From Prevotella sp. (GTDB taxonomy: Bacteria; Bacillota_I; Bacilli_A; ML615J-28; CAG-313), in NCBI GenBank assembly GCA_023665755.1, contig JAMPDF010000003.1:200572-264571 (forward strand): DNA of 64,000 nucleotides, in the 5' to 3' direction. The notes beneath the pieces are model-generated. The model made no database searches. It was not told where the DNA came from and was given only the letters and a program-made list of their open reading frames with translations. The translations under genes and the position numbers were made by a program. Shown piece after piece: positions 25,075 to 33,149 of the stretch. Every line of letters begins with the position of its first letter. The stretch's first letter is position 1.

Positions 25075-27396
25075 TTATCTCCTTTTTAAATCGGCTAGTA
25101 CCCACAAAAATTTACCTGTAGTATGACCCCAGATTTCTTTGAACACCGCGTTGGTTATCGTAGGCCAGTAAGGTTCATCATCATATCCTTTGGTTTGTAT
25201 ACCTACTGGTAGAGCACCTACGATTTGTTTTGAAAAGGCTACATATAGCGGATGGCAATGATGCCCTTCCCCGTACATTGTAGAAGCAGCAAATGGATTT
25301 TTTCCTAATATCCATTCTAGTTGATCAATTGCGATTTGATATAATTTTTCATCACCTAGTACCCTAGCAATCATACTGACTGCCTTAGTTTTACTTAGCA
25401 GCGTTGCATGAAATCCCCTTCTTTGTACTGCGATTGGAAAGATTCTAAGATATACGTCTTGATCTAATGCTATACCCTGTCTTGCTTGTTCTTTTAAGTT
25501 TTCCATACCTTCTTCTTTTGTGCCATGACTTGCGGGAATGGTAAAACGTTCTACATTTAATTTATTGATGTCGTAAATATGAGCAGGAAGCAATCCATAA
25601 GGAGCTGTGATATCAATGGTTGCCATGACATATTCTTTATACAATAATAATCCTTCTTTCCATTTTTCGGCATTGGCATGATGGGGTGCAACTTCATATA
25701 ATCTCGCTAAGCCTTGTACTGGGGTTTGTTCATGTCCTCTATGTTCATATGTCAATATCTTTGTGTGTTTGGGGTCTTCATAGAAAAAGCCTCTGATGGG
25801 TGTTTTCCAGTTTGGATATTCACTTTGTTGACAAGCTAATACAATATCACCATACTTACTTGCTAGCTCTATATATTGCTCGTCTTGTGTAATTATATAT
25901 AACTCAGCTGCAGCAAGCATAGCTTCACCACAAACCTGTGCATCAATATTGGTTCCCCATCGTTTGGTATATATGCCTTGCTCATAACCTATTTTGGCAA
26001 ATTCAAAATCTTCTTTAGCAACCCTTAGACACCAATTCGCAAATACGAGGTCTTCTTGTTGGAATAATCTTGCGGCAACCGCTTCGGCAGCTGCAGCACA
26101 GAAATTTTCAAATGGACCATTTTCTGCAACATTATTTTCGACTGCTTTGTTTTCCTTAGTTAAAATATTGGATCTCCATATTACATATCCAACAGCCATA
26201 GCACGCATACCATCACCAAACCGAGTTCGAAGTAACCAGTTAATGCCCACCTTTGCCTCTTCTAAAAGGCGATTACTTAATGCGGGATCACTTTCTTTAT
26301 AGGTCTCCGCTAAATCTAAAATCGCATGAGCCATTTCAGCGGTACAAATTTCAAATTGTGAGACATCTCCAGCATCATGCCATCCACCATGATTAGGTAC
26401 CATTCTACCATCTGGATGTACTGTTTTACAGTGCAAATGACAAGCACTATGCACTCCCGCAACGTCTTCACCACATCTAAGCATTCGTAAAAATTGCATG
26501 CTTTTCCATATAGCACTAGCATAAGGAGTATCACTAATTTCAAACAGTTCTGTTTTTCGATTCTCTACTTGTAAATAATAAACTCCTTCTTGGTTAAAAG
26601 AAGAAAAATCAAGTTGATGATATGTCCCCCAATCTACCTGAATATTTTGAACAGGTCCTTCCCACACTGTTTGATGTTGTTCATTTCGTATGGAAAATGT
26701 ATTTACCTGAATACCTTGTGTTAGGGCTATCTTTTGGGCATGTGAATAATATCCACTATGGCTATATGCAATCCGGTTGTCTAGTTTCCAACCTTTTTCA
26801 TATTCTGGATCTACTTGTTCTGCAACTATCCTATCTAGATATACACGGAGAATAGGTTCTGCTTCTGGTGGGCATCCCATTAAGAAAGGTGTAATTCTCA
26901 TTTGTTCTACACAGTCTCGCTCTACATCATTGATTTCCCACATGACTCTATTCCACTCATTAGCCACTAAACTTGGTGCATGAGAACATTCTTTACCTTT
27001 ATTGCCAATGGAAAGGTGAAAATAGAAATTTTGAAATCCTACTGCTTCTGGATATATCCAAACCGAAATCCGGTTATATGTGGATAAGTCTAATTTAGGC
27101 AGTTGGATTTGCATAGAACAAGTGGGTCTAGAAAAAGGACTTTGGCATGTATTTTCAATATCTGTATTGGTTGTTAACACCACACTACCTTCTTGAAAAT
27201 ATCCTTTATCCGAACTATATTCTACTGTACAAGGACCATAAAATTGAAGAGACTGTCTATCACTTGGTGTGAATAGTATCTTTTCTTGATATACTTTTTT
27301 ATTCAGCCAATCCCCTGTCGCATCATCTTTTGGATCTATTTTTACTTCTTTATGCGCATACTGACTTTGTTCTATAAAACTTTTTGTATTGATCAT
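25075..27396 (-). CDS. Glycoside hydrolase family 9 protein, probably intracellular
   Basis: 773 residues. About 200 N-terminal residues form a beta-rich region (RISVWIYPEAVGFQNFYFHL). A cellulase N-terminal Ig-like domain follows (about 205-290, ending GVYYLQVENRKTELFEI), then the (alpha/alpha)6 barrel. The GH9 signature GGWHDAGDVSQFEICTAEM is at about residues 335-353, with the nucleophile-side Asp pair. The C-terminus (YDDEPYWPTITNAVFKEIW) differs from the classical NEvaidyNA ending, so I cannot name the acid Glu with certainty. No signal peptide is present, so it probably acts on imported oligosaccharides. It is co-transcribed with the nitroreductase gene. Confidence 0.8.
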   Translation of the reverse strand: MINTKSFIEQSQYAHKEVKIDPKDDATGDWLNKKVYQEKILFTPSDRQSLQFYGPCTVEYSSDKGYFQEGSVVLTTNTDIENTCQSPFSRPTCSMQIQLPKLDLSTYNRISVWIYPEAVGFQNFYFHLSIGNKGKECSHAPSLVANEWNRVMWEINDVERDCVEQMRITPFLMGCPPEAEPILRVYLDRIVAEQVDPEYEKGWKLDNRIAYSHSGYYSHAQKIALTQGIQVNTFSIRNEQHQTVWEGPVQNIQVDWGTYHQLDFSSFNQEGVYYLQVENRKTELFEISDTPYASAIWKSMQFLRMLRCGEDVAGVHSACHLHCKTVHPDGRMVPNHGGWHDAGDVSQFEICTAEMAHAILDLAETYKESDPALSNRLLEEAKVGINWLLRTRFGDGMRAMAVGYVIWRSNILTKENKAVENNVAENGPFENFCAAAAEAVAARLFQQEDLVFANWCLRVAKEDFEFAKIGYEQGIYTKRWGTNIDAQVCGEAMLAAAELYIITQDEQYIELASKYGDIVLACQQSEYPNWKTPIRGFFYEDPKHTKILTYEHRGHEQTPVQGLARLYEVAPHHANAEKWKEGLLLYKEYVMATIDITAPYGLLPAHIYDINKLNVERFTIPASHGTKEEGMENLKEQARQGIALDQDVYLRIFPIAVQRRGFHATLLSKTKAVSMIARVLGDEKLYQIAIDQLEWILGKNPFAASTMYGEGHHCHPLYVAFSKQIVGALPVGIQTKGYDDEPYWPTITNAVFKEIWGHTTGKFLWVLADLKRR

Positions 27397-27430
27397 ATCG
27401 ATTTCTCCTACTTTATTTATTTTAATTTGT

Positions 27431-27458
27431 ATTATAACATTTCTTTTCTTTCTGTCAA
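27431..27458 (-). promoter_or_regulatory. Promoter of the GH9-nitroreductase unit
   Basis: On the minus strand a perfect TTGACA (27453-27458) and perfect TATAAT (27431-27436) are 16 nt apart, about 35 nt before the start codon. Confidence 0.7.
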
Positions 27459-27535
27459 GGATTTAGGTTTAAGTATCTAAATAACAACTTCATATATATA
27501 TTATATATTCATAATAGCATTTCCTTTTCTAAATA

Positions 27536-27577
27536 AAAAAGCCTATAAAATGAACCAAAAAATTTCATATATAGGCT
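27536..27577. terminator. Terminator after the nucleotidyltransferase gene
   Basis: AAAAAGCCTATA ... TATAGGCTTATC with an A run before and a T run after; it lies just past the stop at 27586. Confidence 0.65.
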
Positions 27578-27585
27578 TATCTTTT

Positions 27586-28416
27586 TTATATTAATGTGAT
27601 AACATGTTCCATTTCATTTTCGCCTAAAGTATCTAGGGCAAATGTAAAATCAAGTATATCTATACTGCACGCTAACCTTTTTTCTAAATTATCTTTTAAT
27701 TCTAGTCTTTCCGTATTCAGTAGTTCTTCATTCAAAATGACTAGAAAATCAACATCACTATTTTGGTGATTTGTTCCTTTGGCATAAGATCCAAATAAAT
27801 ATAATCTCTTTACACCATATGTATCTATTAATTCATCTTTTATGCTCTTTATCATTTCTATGATTTCATTTCTAGAATATTGACATGGAAGACTATTGTC
27901 TTTTACATATTCAATATCAAAAAATACTCTTATTAAGTCAGATAATTGATTTGTATCTATTGCACGTTGATAATATAGATGCACATACTCATATGGTATA
28001 AGTATCCCTTTGTTTTTCTTCATCATTACATAATTAGAAATGAGAAATGCAAACTCAATACTTTCTTGTTTTATATTATGAATAATGAATAAATGTAAGA
28101 GTGATGCTATGTAATGTGCTGAATTATCATAGTTTTCATAATATACACATACCAATTCTTTTAATATCTTTTCATCTAATAACTGATTAGTCAATAAAAA
28201 ATAAAGTTGGTTAACTATGTCACCATTTAATGTTTGATTCACATTATTTAATACATAGTTAAAGGCATTGACTAATCTTTTCAGATAAAATTCTTCTTCT
28301 GTCAAGCATTTGATTTCATCATTTGCTATTTGGATTATTTTTTCTTTAGGTATTTTATGGTTAGTGAATATACATATATAATATATAAATTTATGTATTA
28401 GTTTTTGTTTGTACAT
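27586..28416 (-). CDS. Nucleotidyltransferase-fold protein with a long helical N-terminus
   Basis: 276 residues from ATG 28416, preceded by AAGAAGGATAT (an in-frame ATG at 28449 lacks such a site). The C-terminal 90 residues are a minimal nucleotidyltransferase: RLYLFGSYAKGTNHQNSDVD has the GS motif and the DxD metal pair. The first 185 residues are helical and unrecognised (KFIYYICIFTNHKIPKEK). The fold is shared with MNT antitoxins, aminoglycoside nucleotidyltransferases and others, so the target is open. It sits at the edge of the Rhs island. No HEPN partner gene is seen beside it. Confidence 0.75.
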   Translation of the reverse strand: MYKQKLIHKFIYYICIFTNHKIPKEKIIQIANDEIKCLTEEEFYLKRLVNAFNYVLNNVNQTLNGDIVNQLYFLLTNQLLDEKILKELVCVYYENYDNSAHYIASLLHLFIIHNIKQESIEFAFLISNYVMMKKNKGILIPYEYVHLYYQRAIDTNQLSDLIRVFFDIEYVKDNSLPCQYSRNEIIEMIKSIKDELIDTYGVKRLYLFGSYAKGTNHQNSDVDFLVILNEELLNTERLELKDNLEKRLACSIDILDFTFALDTLGENEMEHVITLI

Positions 28417-28479
28417 GGTTATATCCTTCTTTATATTTATTTTACACATACTTTGATAGAAATGATATCAATAGCCCAT

Positions 28480-28671
28480 TTATGCTATACAATAACTATA
28501 TAACTCATATACACTATGTTTTTCAATTTCTAAATGAATTTCTTTTAAAAATCTTTTCGTTTCTTTTAAATTATTTTTCTTTCCTAATAGAGTTGATATT
28601 CCCGAAATTTTCTATATCTAAGAAGTTGTTTTTATAAAAATAATATTATCATTTAAAATGAATTCCTCCAT
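28480..28671 (-). pseudogene. Decayed small gene, possible immunity relic
   Basis: A minus-strand frame from ATG 28671 with an upstream GGAGG-like context reads MEEFILNDNIIFIKTTS. It is broken by two TAG codons close together, then continues as KISGISTLLGKKNNLKETKR and KHSVYELYSYCIA to a stop at 28480. The reading after the stops looks like real protein. It lies at the tail of the immunity-gene run. The family is unknown. Confidence 0.45.
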
Positions 28672-28688
28672 AAATTGAAATTTTAATA

Positions 28689-29426
28689 TTATCCTAGTTC
28701 TTCACTATATACCTTTATTTTTTTATTATCTTCATTAATAGCTTTAATCGAAATATATCCAAATAAAATTGAATAATCATCTTCAGTTAAGCCCTCATTC
28801 CCATTACTCTCTACATCATCAAAATCCCAATAATTCTTTATTAAAATTTCTACTTTATATGACTTACCTATATTTTTATTAAAAACTTTTTCAATGAATT
28901 CATAGTTTACCCTTTTATTTAAATCAAAATCTGCTGAATCACATCCATGAATACGATTATCAAAAAGAAGATGTTCTTTACCACACTTTGAACATTTCAC
29001 TTTAATAATAGTAGTATAATCAATAGGATTTATTTGATTGATTTCTTTTTGGTCCAAAGGAAATTCTCCATAATTTAATTTAAAATAGCGAACTATTCTT
29101 TCTTTATCAATTTCCTTGTCAAATTTTCTATTTTCAGTTTCTCTTTCATTATATATAAATATTTCTTTATATCCTAATTCAGGATATTCATAAAAAACAG
29201 CACGATTAGGGGCTCCAATCAATGGATAATATTCAGTCCACCACCATTTTTCCGATGCTTTAATTAATTTTTTCTGTTCATTCGTTAACACAGTTTTTTT
29301 TGATATATTCTTTAAAAAAACAAAATCATCACAACCACATTGACAGCATATATGCATTGTTAAACTTTCATTTTTTTCTTTTATTTTAGTTGCTATTTTT
29401 TTTAAATGTTTAGGAATTGGTATCAT
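28689..29426 (-). CDS. Hypothetical protein with two Cys-pair knuckles (possible immunity protein)
   Basis: 245 residues, acidic and soluble. Two CxxC pairs, CCQCGCDDF (about residues 27-35) and VKCSKCGKEH (about 163-172), could bind one zinc ion. In between lies an aromatic stretch, EKWWWTEYYPLIGAPNRAVF. A typical RBS is weak. The gene lies in a run of small acidic genes downstream of a serine-recombinase relic and Rhs tips, without an adjacent toxin tip. That setting suggests an orphan immunity gene. I do not recognise the family. Confidence 0.6.
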   Translation of the reverse strand: MIPIPKHLKKIATKIKEKNESLTMHICCQCGCDDFVFLKNISKKTVLTNEQKKLIKASEKWWWTEYYPLIGAPNRAVFYEYPELGYKEIFIYNERETENRKFDKEIDKERIVRYFKLNYGEFPLDQKEINQINPIDYTTIIKVKCSKCGKEHLLFDNRIHGCDSADFDLNKRVNYEFIEKVFNKNIGKSYKVEILIKNYWDFDDVESNGNEGLTEDDYSILFGYISIKAINEDNKKIKVYSEELG

Positions 29427-29484
29427 ATATTTATTTCCTTTCTAGCATATTCTAAATGTCTAAATCTATTCTCTAAATTGGAAT

Positions 29485-29850
29485 TTATCTATTTTCATTA
29501 TTTATAAAGAACGGTCCGTTCTCTGCATCATCATCTTCATGAGAACAAACATAAGACCAACTCCAGTCTTTACTGACTATAAATAGTTCTGGAATGATAC
29601 CCTCTCCATTAGATATTTCTTCATCATAATATTTAACATCATATTCTTGAGTTTCATCATCAAACCACATTTCTATACATAGTGCACCTTTTCTATCCAT
29701 TTTAAAAAATTCTTTTTTTGCGTTAATACCAGACAAAAATTTTTCTTTGGTTTTTAAAAAGAAAGCTTCCCACAAATAATTATAATCTTCATTTTTTAAT
29801 TCTTTTCCAAATATATCAATCCATTTTTCTATAAAATCTGTTTTTTTCAT
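29485..29850 (-). CDS. Small acidic protein, immunity-like
   Basis: 121 residues, strongly acidic (pattern KEFFKMDRKGALCIEMWFDD then FIVSKDWSWSYVCSHEDDD). The LWEAF near the N-terminus and the DWSWSYVCSHE stretch near the C-terminus resemble DUF4275-like immunity proteins, but I cannot confirm this by eye. No signal or membrane segment. It has no toxin tip directly upstream now; a terminator and a recombinase relic separate it from the next tip. It is probably a retained orphan immunity gene. Confidence 0.6.
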   Translation of the reverse strand: MKKTDFIEKWIDIFGKELKNEDYNYLWEAFFLKTKEKFLSGINAKKEFFKMDRKGALCIEMWFDDETQEYDVKYYDEEISNGEGIIPELFIVSKDWSWSYVCSHEDDDAENGPFFINNENR

Positions 29851-29933
29851 GTTTCAGACCACCCACAAATTACAATTTATCTTTCTTTTATTATATCATT
29901 TTTCACTATTTTATTCTATAAATATATCTTAAT

Positions 29934-29972
29934 AAAAAAGGGCATTATCATCTTTTTGATGAAACACCCCTT
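29934..29972 (-). terminator. Terminator downstream of the recombinase relic
   Basis: AAGGGG ... CATC-loop-GATG ... CCCTTTTTT in the minus direction. It falls in the roughly 320-nt stretch between 29851 and 30167, which otherwise holds only the relic described at 30014-30150. Confidence 0.55.
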
Positions 29973-30013
29973 AACAATATTAAATTGTTTTGTCTAAGTC
30001 CAATTTTAATTAA

Positions 30014-30150
30014 AACTTTTCTAAATCATTCCATTTTTTATTAATTAGAGTAAATGTAAATAAATTCATTAAATAACCACCAACTATAAATGCAACAAAT
30101 ATTCCATAACTATTTATAAAACTAGTTATATCAGTTAAGGAAAGTATTGT
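30014..30150 (-). pseudogene. Remnant of a small membrane protein
   Basis: An open stretch without a usable start codon reads TDITSFINSYGIFVAFIVGG and ends NKKWNDLEKF. One membrane helix is evident. It follows a TGA that ends the recombinase relic, so it is a joined fragment. Confidence 0.35.
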
Positions 30151-30449
30151 TCAGTATAATATCCAGTTTATAAATAATCTCTTCCAAGTCTAGATAAGTC
30201 TTTTGTAATTACTAAATTTATCTTTCCTGATTCAATATCTGCGATTAATCTTTTAAATGCTAGTCTATCAAAATTTAATCCTGAATAACCATCATCAATA
30301 TAAACTTCTTTAATAGTAAAGTTATTATCACGACAATATTTTTCTAGCATCATCTTTTGTGTTTGAATACTACCTGATTCTCCTAAAGATCCATCATCTA
30401 AAGATAATCTACAATATATAGCAGTCTTATACAAAATAGATTCTATCAT
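30133..30449 (-). pseudogene. Serine recombinase, N-terminal fragment
   Basis: The 93-codon open frame starts MIESILYKTAIYCRLSLDD; the Ser of YCRLS is the catalytic serine. The next parts, VYIDDGYSGLNFDR and INLVITKDLSRLGRDYL, are the standard resolvase catalytic domain of large serine recombinases. A TAA then interrupts the family continuation, since TGYYTEQYFP is readable right after it in the same frame. No DNA-binding part remains. GGAGGCGATG precedes the start. The fragment cannot recombine DNA. Confidence 0.85.
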
Positions 30450-30480
30450 ATCATCGCCTCCTTACCATTATAATTTTAAG

Positions 30481-30552
30481 CTGGGTATCCCAGTTAAAAC
30501 AGGTGACATGCAAGACTAAGTGATGCAAAGTGAAGCACGTCTTATCCTGTTT
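30481..30552. repeat. Structured repeat upstream of recombinase relic, copy 1
   Basis: A perfect CTGGG-TAT-CCCAG hairpin (30481-30493) is followed by a longer nested hairpin: AAACAGG/CCTGTTT outside and AAGAC/GTCTT inside, with loop 30517-30538. A diverged copy of the small hairpin and of the TGTTTAC end flanks the second recombinase relic at 32647. It probably marks the original end of the recombinase-bearing element. Confidence 0.55.
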
Positions 30553-30556
30553 ACAA

Positions 30557-30990
30557 TTATTTAATTATTTGTTCGACTTTATTATCTTTTAATATTTTCT
30601 CAAACTCATCTTTATATCTTGTATTAATTAAAACTTTTTTGTCTTTTATGAATAAATTAAATTGATAAAATACAGATTTCCTATATCTGTTACATGTATA
30701 TTTTTTAACATCATATATATTAAGCTCTATCTTTTTAAATAAAGTTTTTAAATAAATTCTTTCATTATCAAACTCAACTCTATATTTAATAGCATATAGC
30801 CATCCATATAAGCCGATTGTTCCAAACATAAACCCTACAATTGCGAACAAAATAATATCTTTATCACTATATTTATCGTTATTAATTAAATAGACAAAGG
30901 CATTAATATTGCAAAAATATATCCCAAAAGCATAATATTTCTAAATGGTTTGCCTTCTTTTTTCATTCCATCAACTATTCTATTATCCAT
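30557..30990 (-). pseudogene. Membrane immunity-like protein, frameshifted
   Basis: The gene starts at ATG 30990 with a strong GGAGGAAATT site and reads MDNRIVDGMKKEGKPFRNIM into a membrane helix. The frame is then lost in a T-rich run near 30910; the other frame continues YLINNDKYSDKDIILFAIVG and the rest (ending at 30557). The joined protein would have two membrane helices and a C-terminal soluble domain (FDNERIYLKTLFKKIELNIY). Its start is 15 nt after the stop of the Rhs tip at 31005, the place of a cognate immunity gene. Confidence 0.6.
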
Positions 30991-31004
30991 AATTTCCTCC
31001 CTAT

Positions 31005-32381
31005 TTAGTTAAAAATATCAATCAATAATATTACACAGGCCGCAGCACCCGCAAGCACTCTAGCGCCCGGCATTGGTATTGCTGCAATTCCTGCACATAC
31101 AAGGTATGCTCCAGCAATAGTGCCCCAACCTACATTTGCAGTAATTTCTTGAGTAGTATTACCAGAAATTGTACCAAATGAGAAAGAAATACCATCTTGC
31201 AAACTAATTTCTGCTCCATAAGTAATCCATGGTGTCAATTGCATACTAGTACCAAACCCAATGTTTGATGAAACATAAGCGCTAATTCCATACCAATTTC
31301 CTAAATTCATTCCAATACCAGCACTATATCCTCCGTTACCTACATTACTATAAGAATAAAACATTTCCGAATCATTCAATTGTGTTGTTACAGTATAAGA
31401 AATATTACCAAAGAAAGATCCAATAAATGCATTTTCAATCAATGAAGTAGTATAGTGTGTCATAACAACCGAATTTGCCTTTGGCCAATTTATACTACCT
31501 AAACTTGATTCACCTAACGAACCAAAACCACTAATTTTTGTTCCGCTAATTACACTTCCACCAATAGTACTGAATGTTCCACTTGCGGAACCAGCCATTC
31601 CACCACTAGATGTTCCGCCAACACAAGCGCTACTATAAGCAATTCCAATTGGGTTATTGTTTGCATAACTATATAAGTTAAGTCCATTAATACTAGATGG
31701 GTTTAAAGTTGTTACCTCTGCTGGTTGAATGAATCTGCAAAGTTCAGGACTGTAGTATCTTGTTTGACAATAATATAGATTCGTTTCTACATCATAATAG
31801 TATCCTTTATATCTAAATGGATTATAGTATAATACACATCTATCTATATCATTCGATATTGATAATTCCTTTACTTCACAGTTTCCCCATCCATCATAAA
31901 TATATTCTCCTATCATTTTTCCACGATACATAACTTTAGAGATATTCCCAAGTGGATCCTTGATGAGATTAAAGTAATGATCCTCATCCCCTATAATATA
32001 GTTGATACCACATATTCCTTCCTCATCATAAAAATATCTAAACTTTCTAATGATTTGTTGGTGGGTATCTACTACGTCTTCTCCTATCATTTTAGAACCA
32101 TCTAAGTAATAATTGACTGTATATTCTGCTTCTTTTTGTTTTTTATACCGATTTCCTTGATAGTTATAATCGAATGTATATACCTCATGGTCATTTATCT
32201 TATATGCTTCCATTAAATTTCTATCGTTATATGTAATACTTGCTAGATGGGTTTGTATGATATTACCATAGTTATCATATTCTATATTTGTCATTATACC
32301 ATTATTTGTAATATTCGTCAACTTTCCTGAGTGGTATTCTAATGATTTGACAATCATGTTATTCTTCTTTTTTTCTTTCAA
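31005..32381 (-). CDS. Orphan Rhs/YD-repeat tip with a glycine-rich membrane-type toxin domain (tip D)
   Basis: 458 residues in one open frame; the first codon is TTG, and ATG 32357 (MIVKSLEYHSG) is a more likely start if it is translated. Residues 10-245 are Rhs core repeats: YDGWGNCEV, FRYKGYYYDVETNLYYCQTR and NGLNLYSYANNNPIG mark the conserved end. The variable C-terminus is Gly/Ser-rich and ends in a hydrophobic helix (GAYLVCAGIAAIPMPGARVL), which suggests action at membranes. No Rhs N-terminal shell or secretion signal is present. It is followed by a frameshifted membrane immunity gene. Its 5' end overlaps a recombinase relic. It shares 194 identical bases with tip B. Confidence 0.72.
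   Translation of the reverse strand: MKEKKKNNMIVKSLEYHSGKLTNITNNGIMTNIEYDNYGNIIQTHLASITYNDRNLMEAYKINDHEVYTFDYNYQGNRYKKQKEAEYTVNYYLDGSKMIGEDVVDTHQQIIRKFRYFYDEEGICGINYIIGDEDHYFNLIKDPLGNISKVMYRGKMIGEYIYDGWGNCEVKELSISNDIDRCVLYYNPFRYKGYYYDVETNLYYCQTRYYSPELCRFIQPAEVTTLNPSSINGLNLYSYANNNPIGIAYSSACVGGTSSGGMAGSASGTFSTIGGSVISGTKISGFGSLGESSLGSINWPKANSVVMTHYTTSLIENAFIGSFFGNISYTVTTQLNDSEMFYSYSNVGNGGYSAGIGMNLGNWYGISAYVSSNIGFGTSMQLTPWITYGAEISLQDGISFSFGTISGNTTQEITANVGWGTIAGAYLVCAGIAAIPMPGARVLAGAAACVILLIDIFN
31783..31976 (-). repeat. 194-bp direct repeat, copy 1
   Basis: This block of Rhs core coding sequence is identical, as read, to 35616-35809. It covers the region from the IKDPLGNISKVMYRGKMIG codons to the KGYYYDVET codons. 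Confidence 0.9.
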
Positions 32382-32640
32382 TCAGTTTAGTTAAAAATTC
32401 TTCTCTATTAATGTTTTTTGTTAAATCTTTTACAATCACAGATTTATTTTTTTATTTTCAATATCTTGTAATAACCTCTAGAATCATAATCTATTAAGGT
32501 CAAGACCTAAATATTCACTATCAATATAGACTTCTACAATTTTAAAGTTATGAGGTCTTTCATATTCTTCCAAAATAATCGTTTGTATTTAAATTGAACC
32601 TAATTCACTAATATTACCATTCAACTATTTATTTATAAAT
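32359..32640 (-). pseudogene. Serine recombinase relic 2
   Basis: Aligned with the fragment at 30133-30449, the minus strand reads NISELGSI, stop, then LEEYERPHNFKIVEVYIDSE and LGLDLNRL. Two further stops follow, then LLQDIENKKI and, after a frameshift, KSVIVKDLTKNI. At least three stop codons and one frameshift are present. It ends inside the first codons of Rhs tip D in another frame. Confidence 0.8.
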
Positions 32641-32646
32641 CATAAG

Positions 32647-32659
32647 CTAGGTATCCCAG
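32647..32659. repeat. Structured repeat, copy 2 (hairpin)
   Basis: CTAGG-TAT-CCCAG is the diverged counterpart of the hairpin at 30481, in the same place relative to its recombinase relic; a TCTGTTTACG end follows at about 32715. From here to 32810 I see no coding sequence. Confidence 0.5.
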
Positions 32660-32819
32660 TTGTGAAACTTCTAACGTAAACTTGATTTGTAATACAAAGA
32701 GATTAACTTCTTATTCTGTTTACGAAAACACATTAAAATTAGCTATATTCTTAAATATCTTATTATAATAAAAAAACTTTCTCACTTATACTATGCTTTT
32801 GTTATGATTAAAAAGAAAA

Positions 32820-32851
32820 AATGTGTCTATCCTTAATAGTATAGACACATT
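32820..32851 (-). terminator. Terminator of the tip C cassette
   Basis: AATGTGTCTAT / ATAGACACATT hairpin followed on the minus strand by a long T-rich run; it lies about 45 nt past the immunity gene stop. Confidence 0.8.
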
Positions 32852-32895
32852 AATGTACAGAAAAAGTTATATTAATTTAATTTTTTATTAATTTC

Positions 32896-33138
32896 TTATT
32901 TTTTTATTACCCATCTAAATTTTTCTTTAAAATCATTAAAACATTTTTTGCAAATCCAACGATATTCATCTATTGTAGAATAAACATCTTGTTCATATTT
33001 ATTTGAAATAGTTTCCATACAAAATTCACAATGTTCATGCCATAAATCGTTTTTGTTTTTAATTCCTTGTTGATTTACTTTTTTCAATTCTACATTTAAT
33101 AAATATTCTTCTTGTCCTGTTAATCTCCAATCGTTCAT
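32896..33138 (-). CDS. Probable immunity protein for the tip C toxin (Cys-rich)
   Basis: 80 residues. It starts WRLTGQEEYLLNVELKKV after MND, then has a HEHCEFC motif and a WICKKCFNDFKEKFRWV end, so four Cys and two His could hold a zinc ion. This GQE-YL ... HCEFC ... WIC-C arrangement is one I associate with small proteins encoded beside polymorphic toxins. It begins 11 nt after the stop of tip C with AGGAGG upstream, as expected for a cognate immunity gene. The gene is intact. Confidence 0.7.
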   Translation of the reverse strand: MNDWRLTGQEEYLLNVELKKVNQQGIKNKNDLWHEHCEFCMETISNKYEQDVYSTIDEYRWICKKCFNDFKEKFRWVIKK

Positions 33139-33149
33139 ATCAAAACCTC

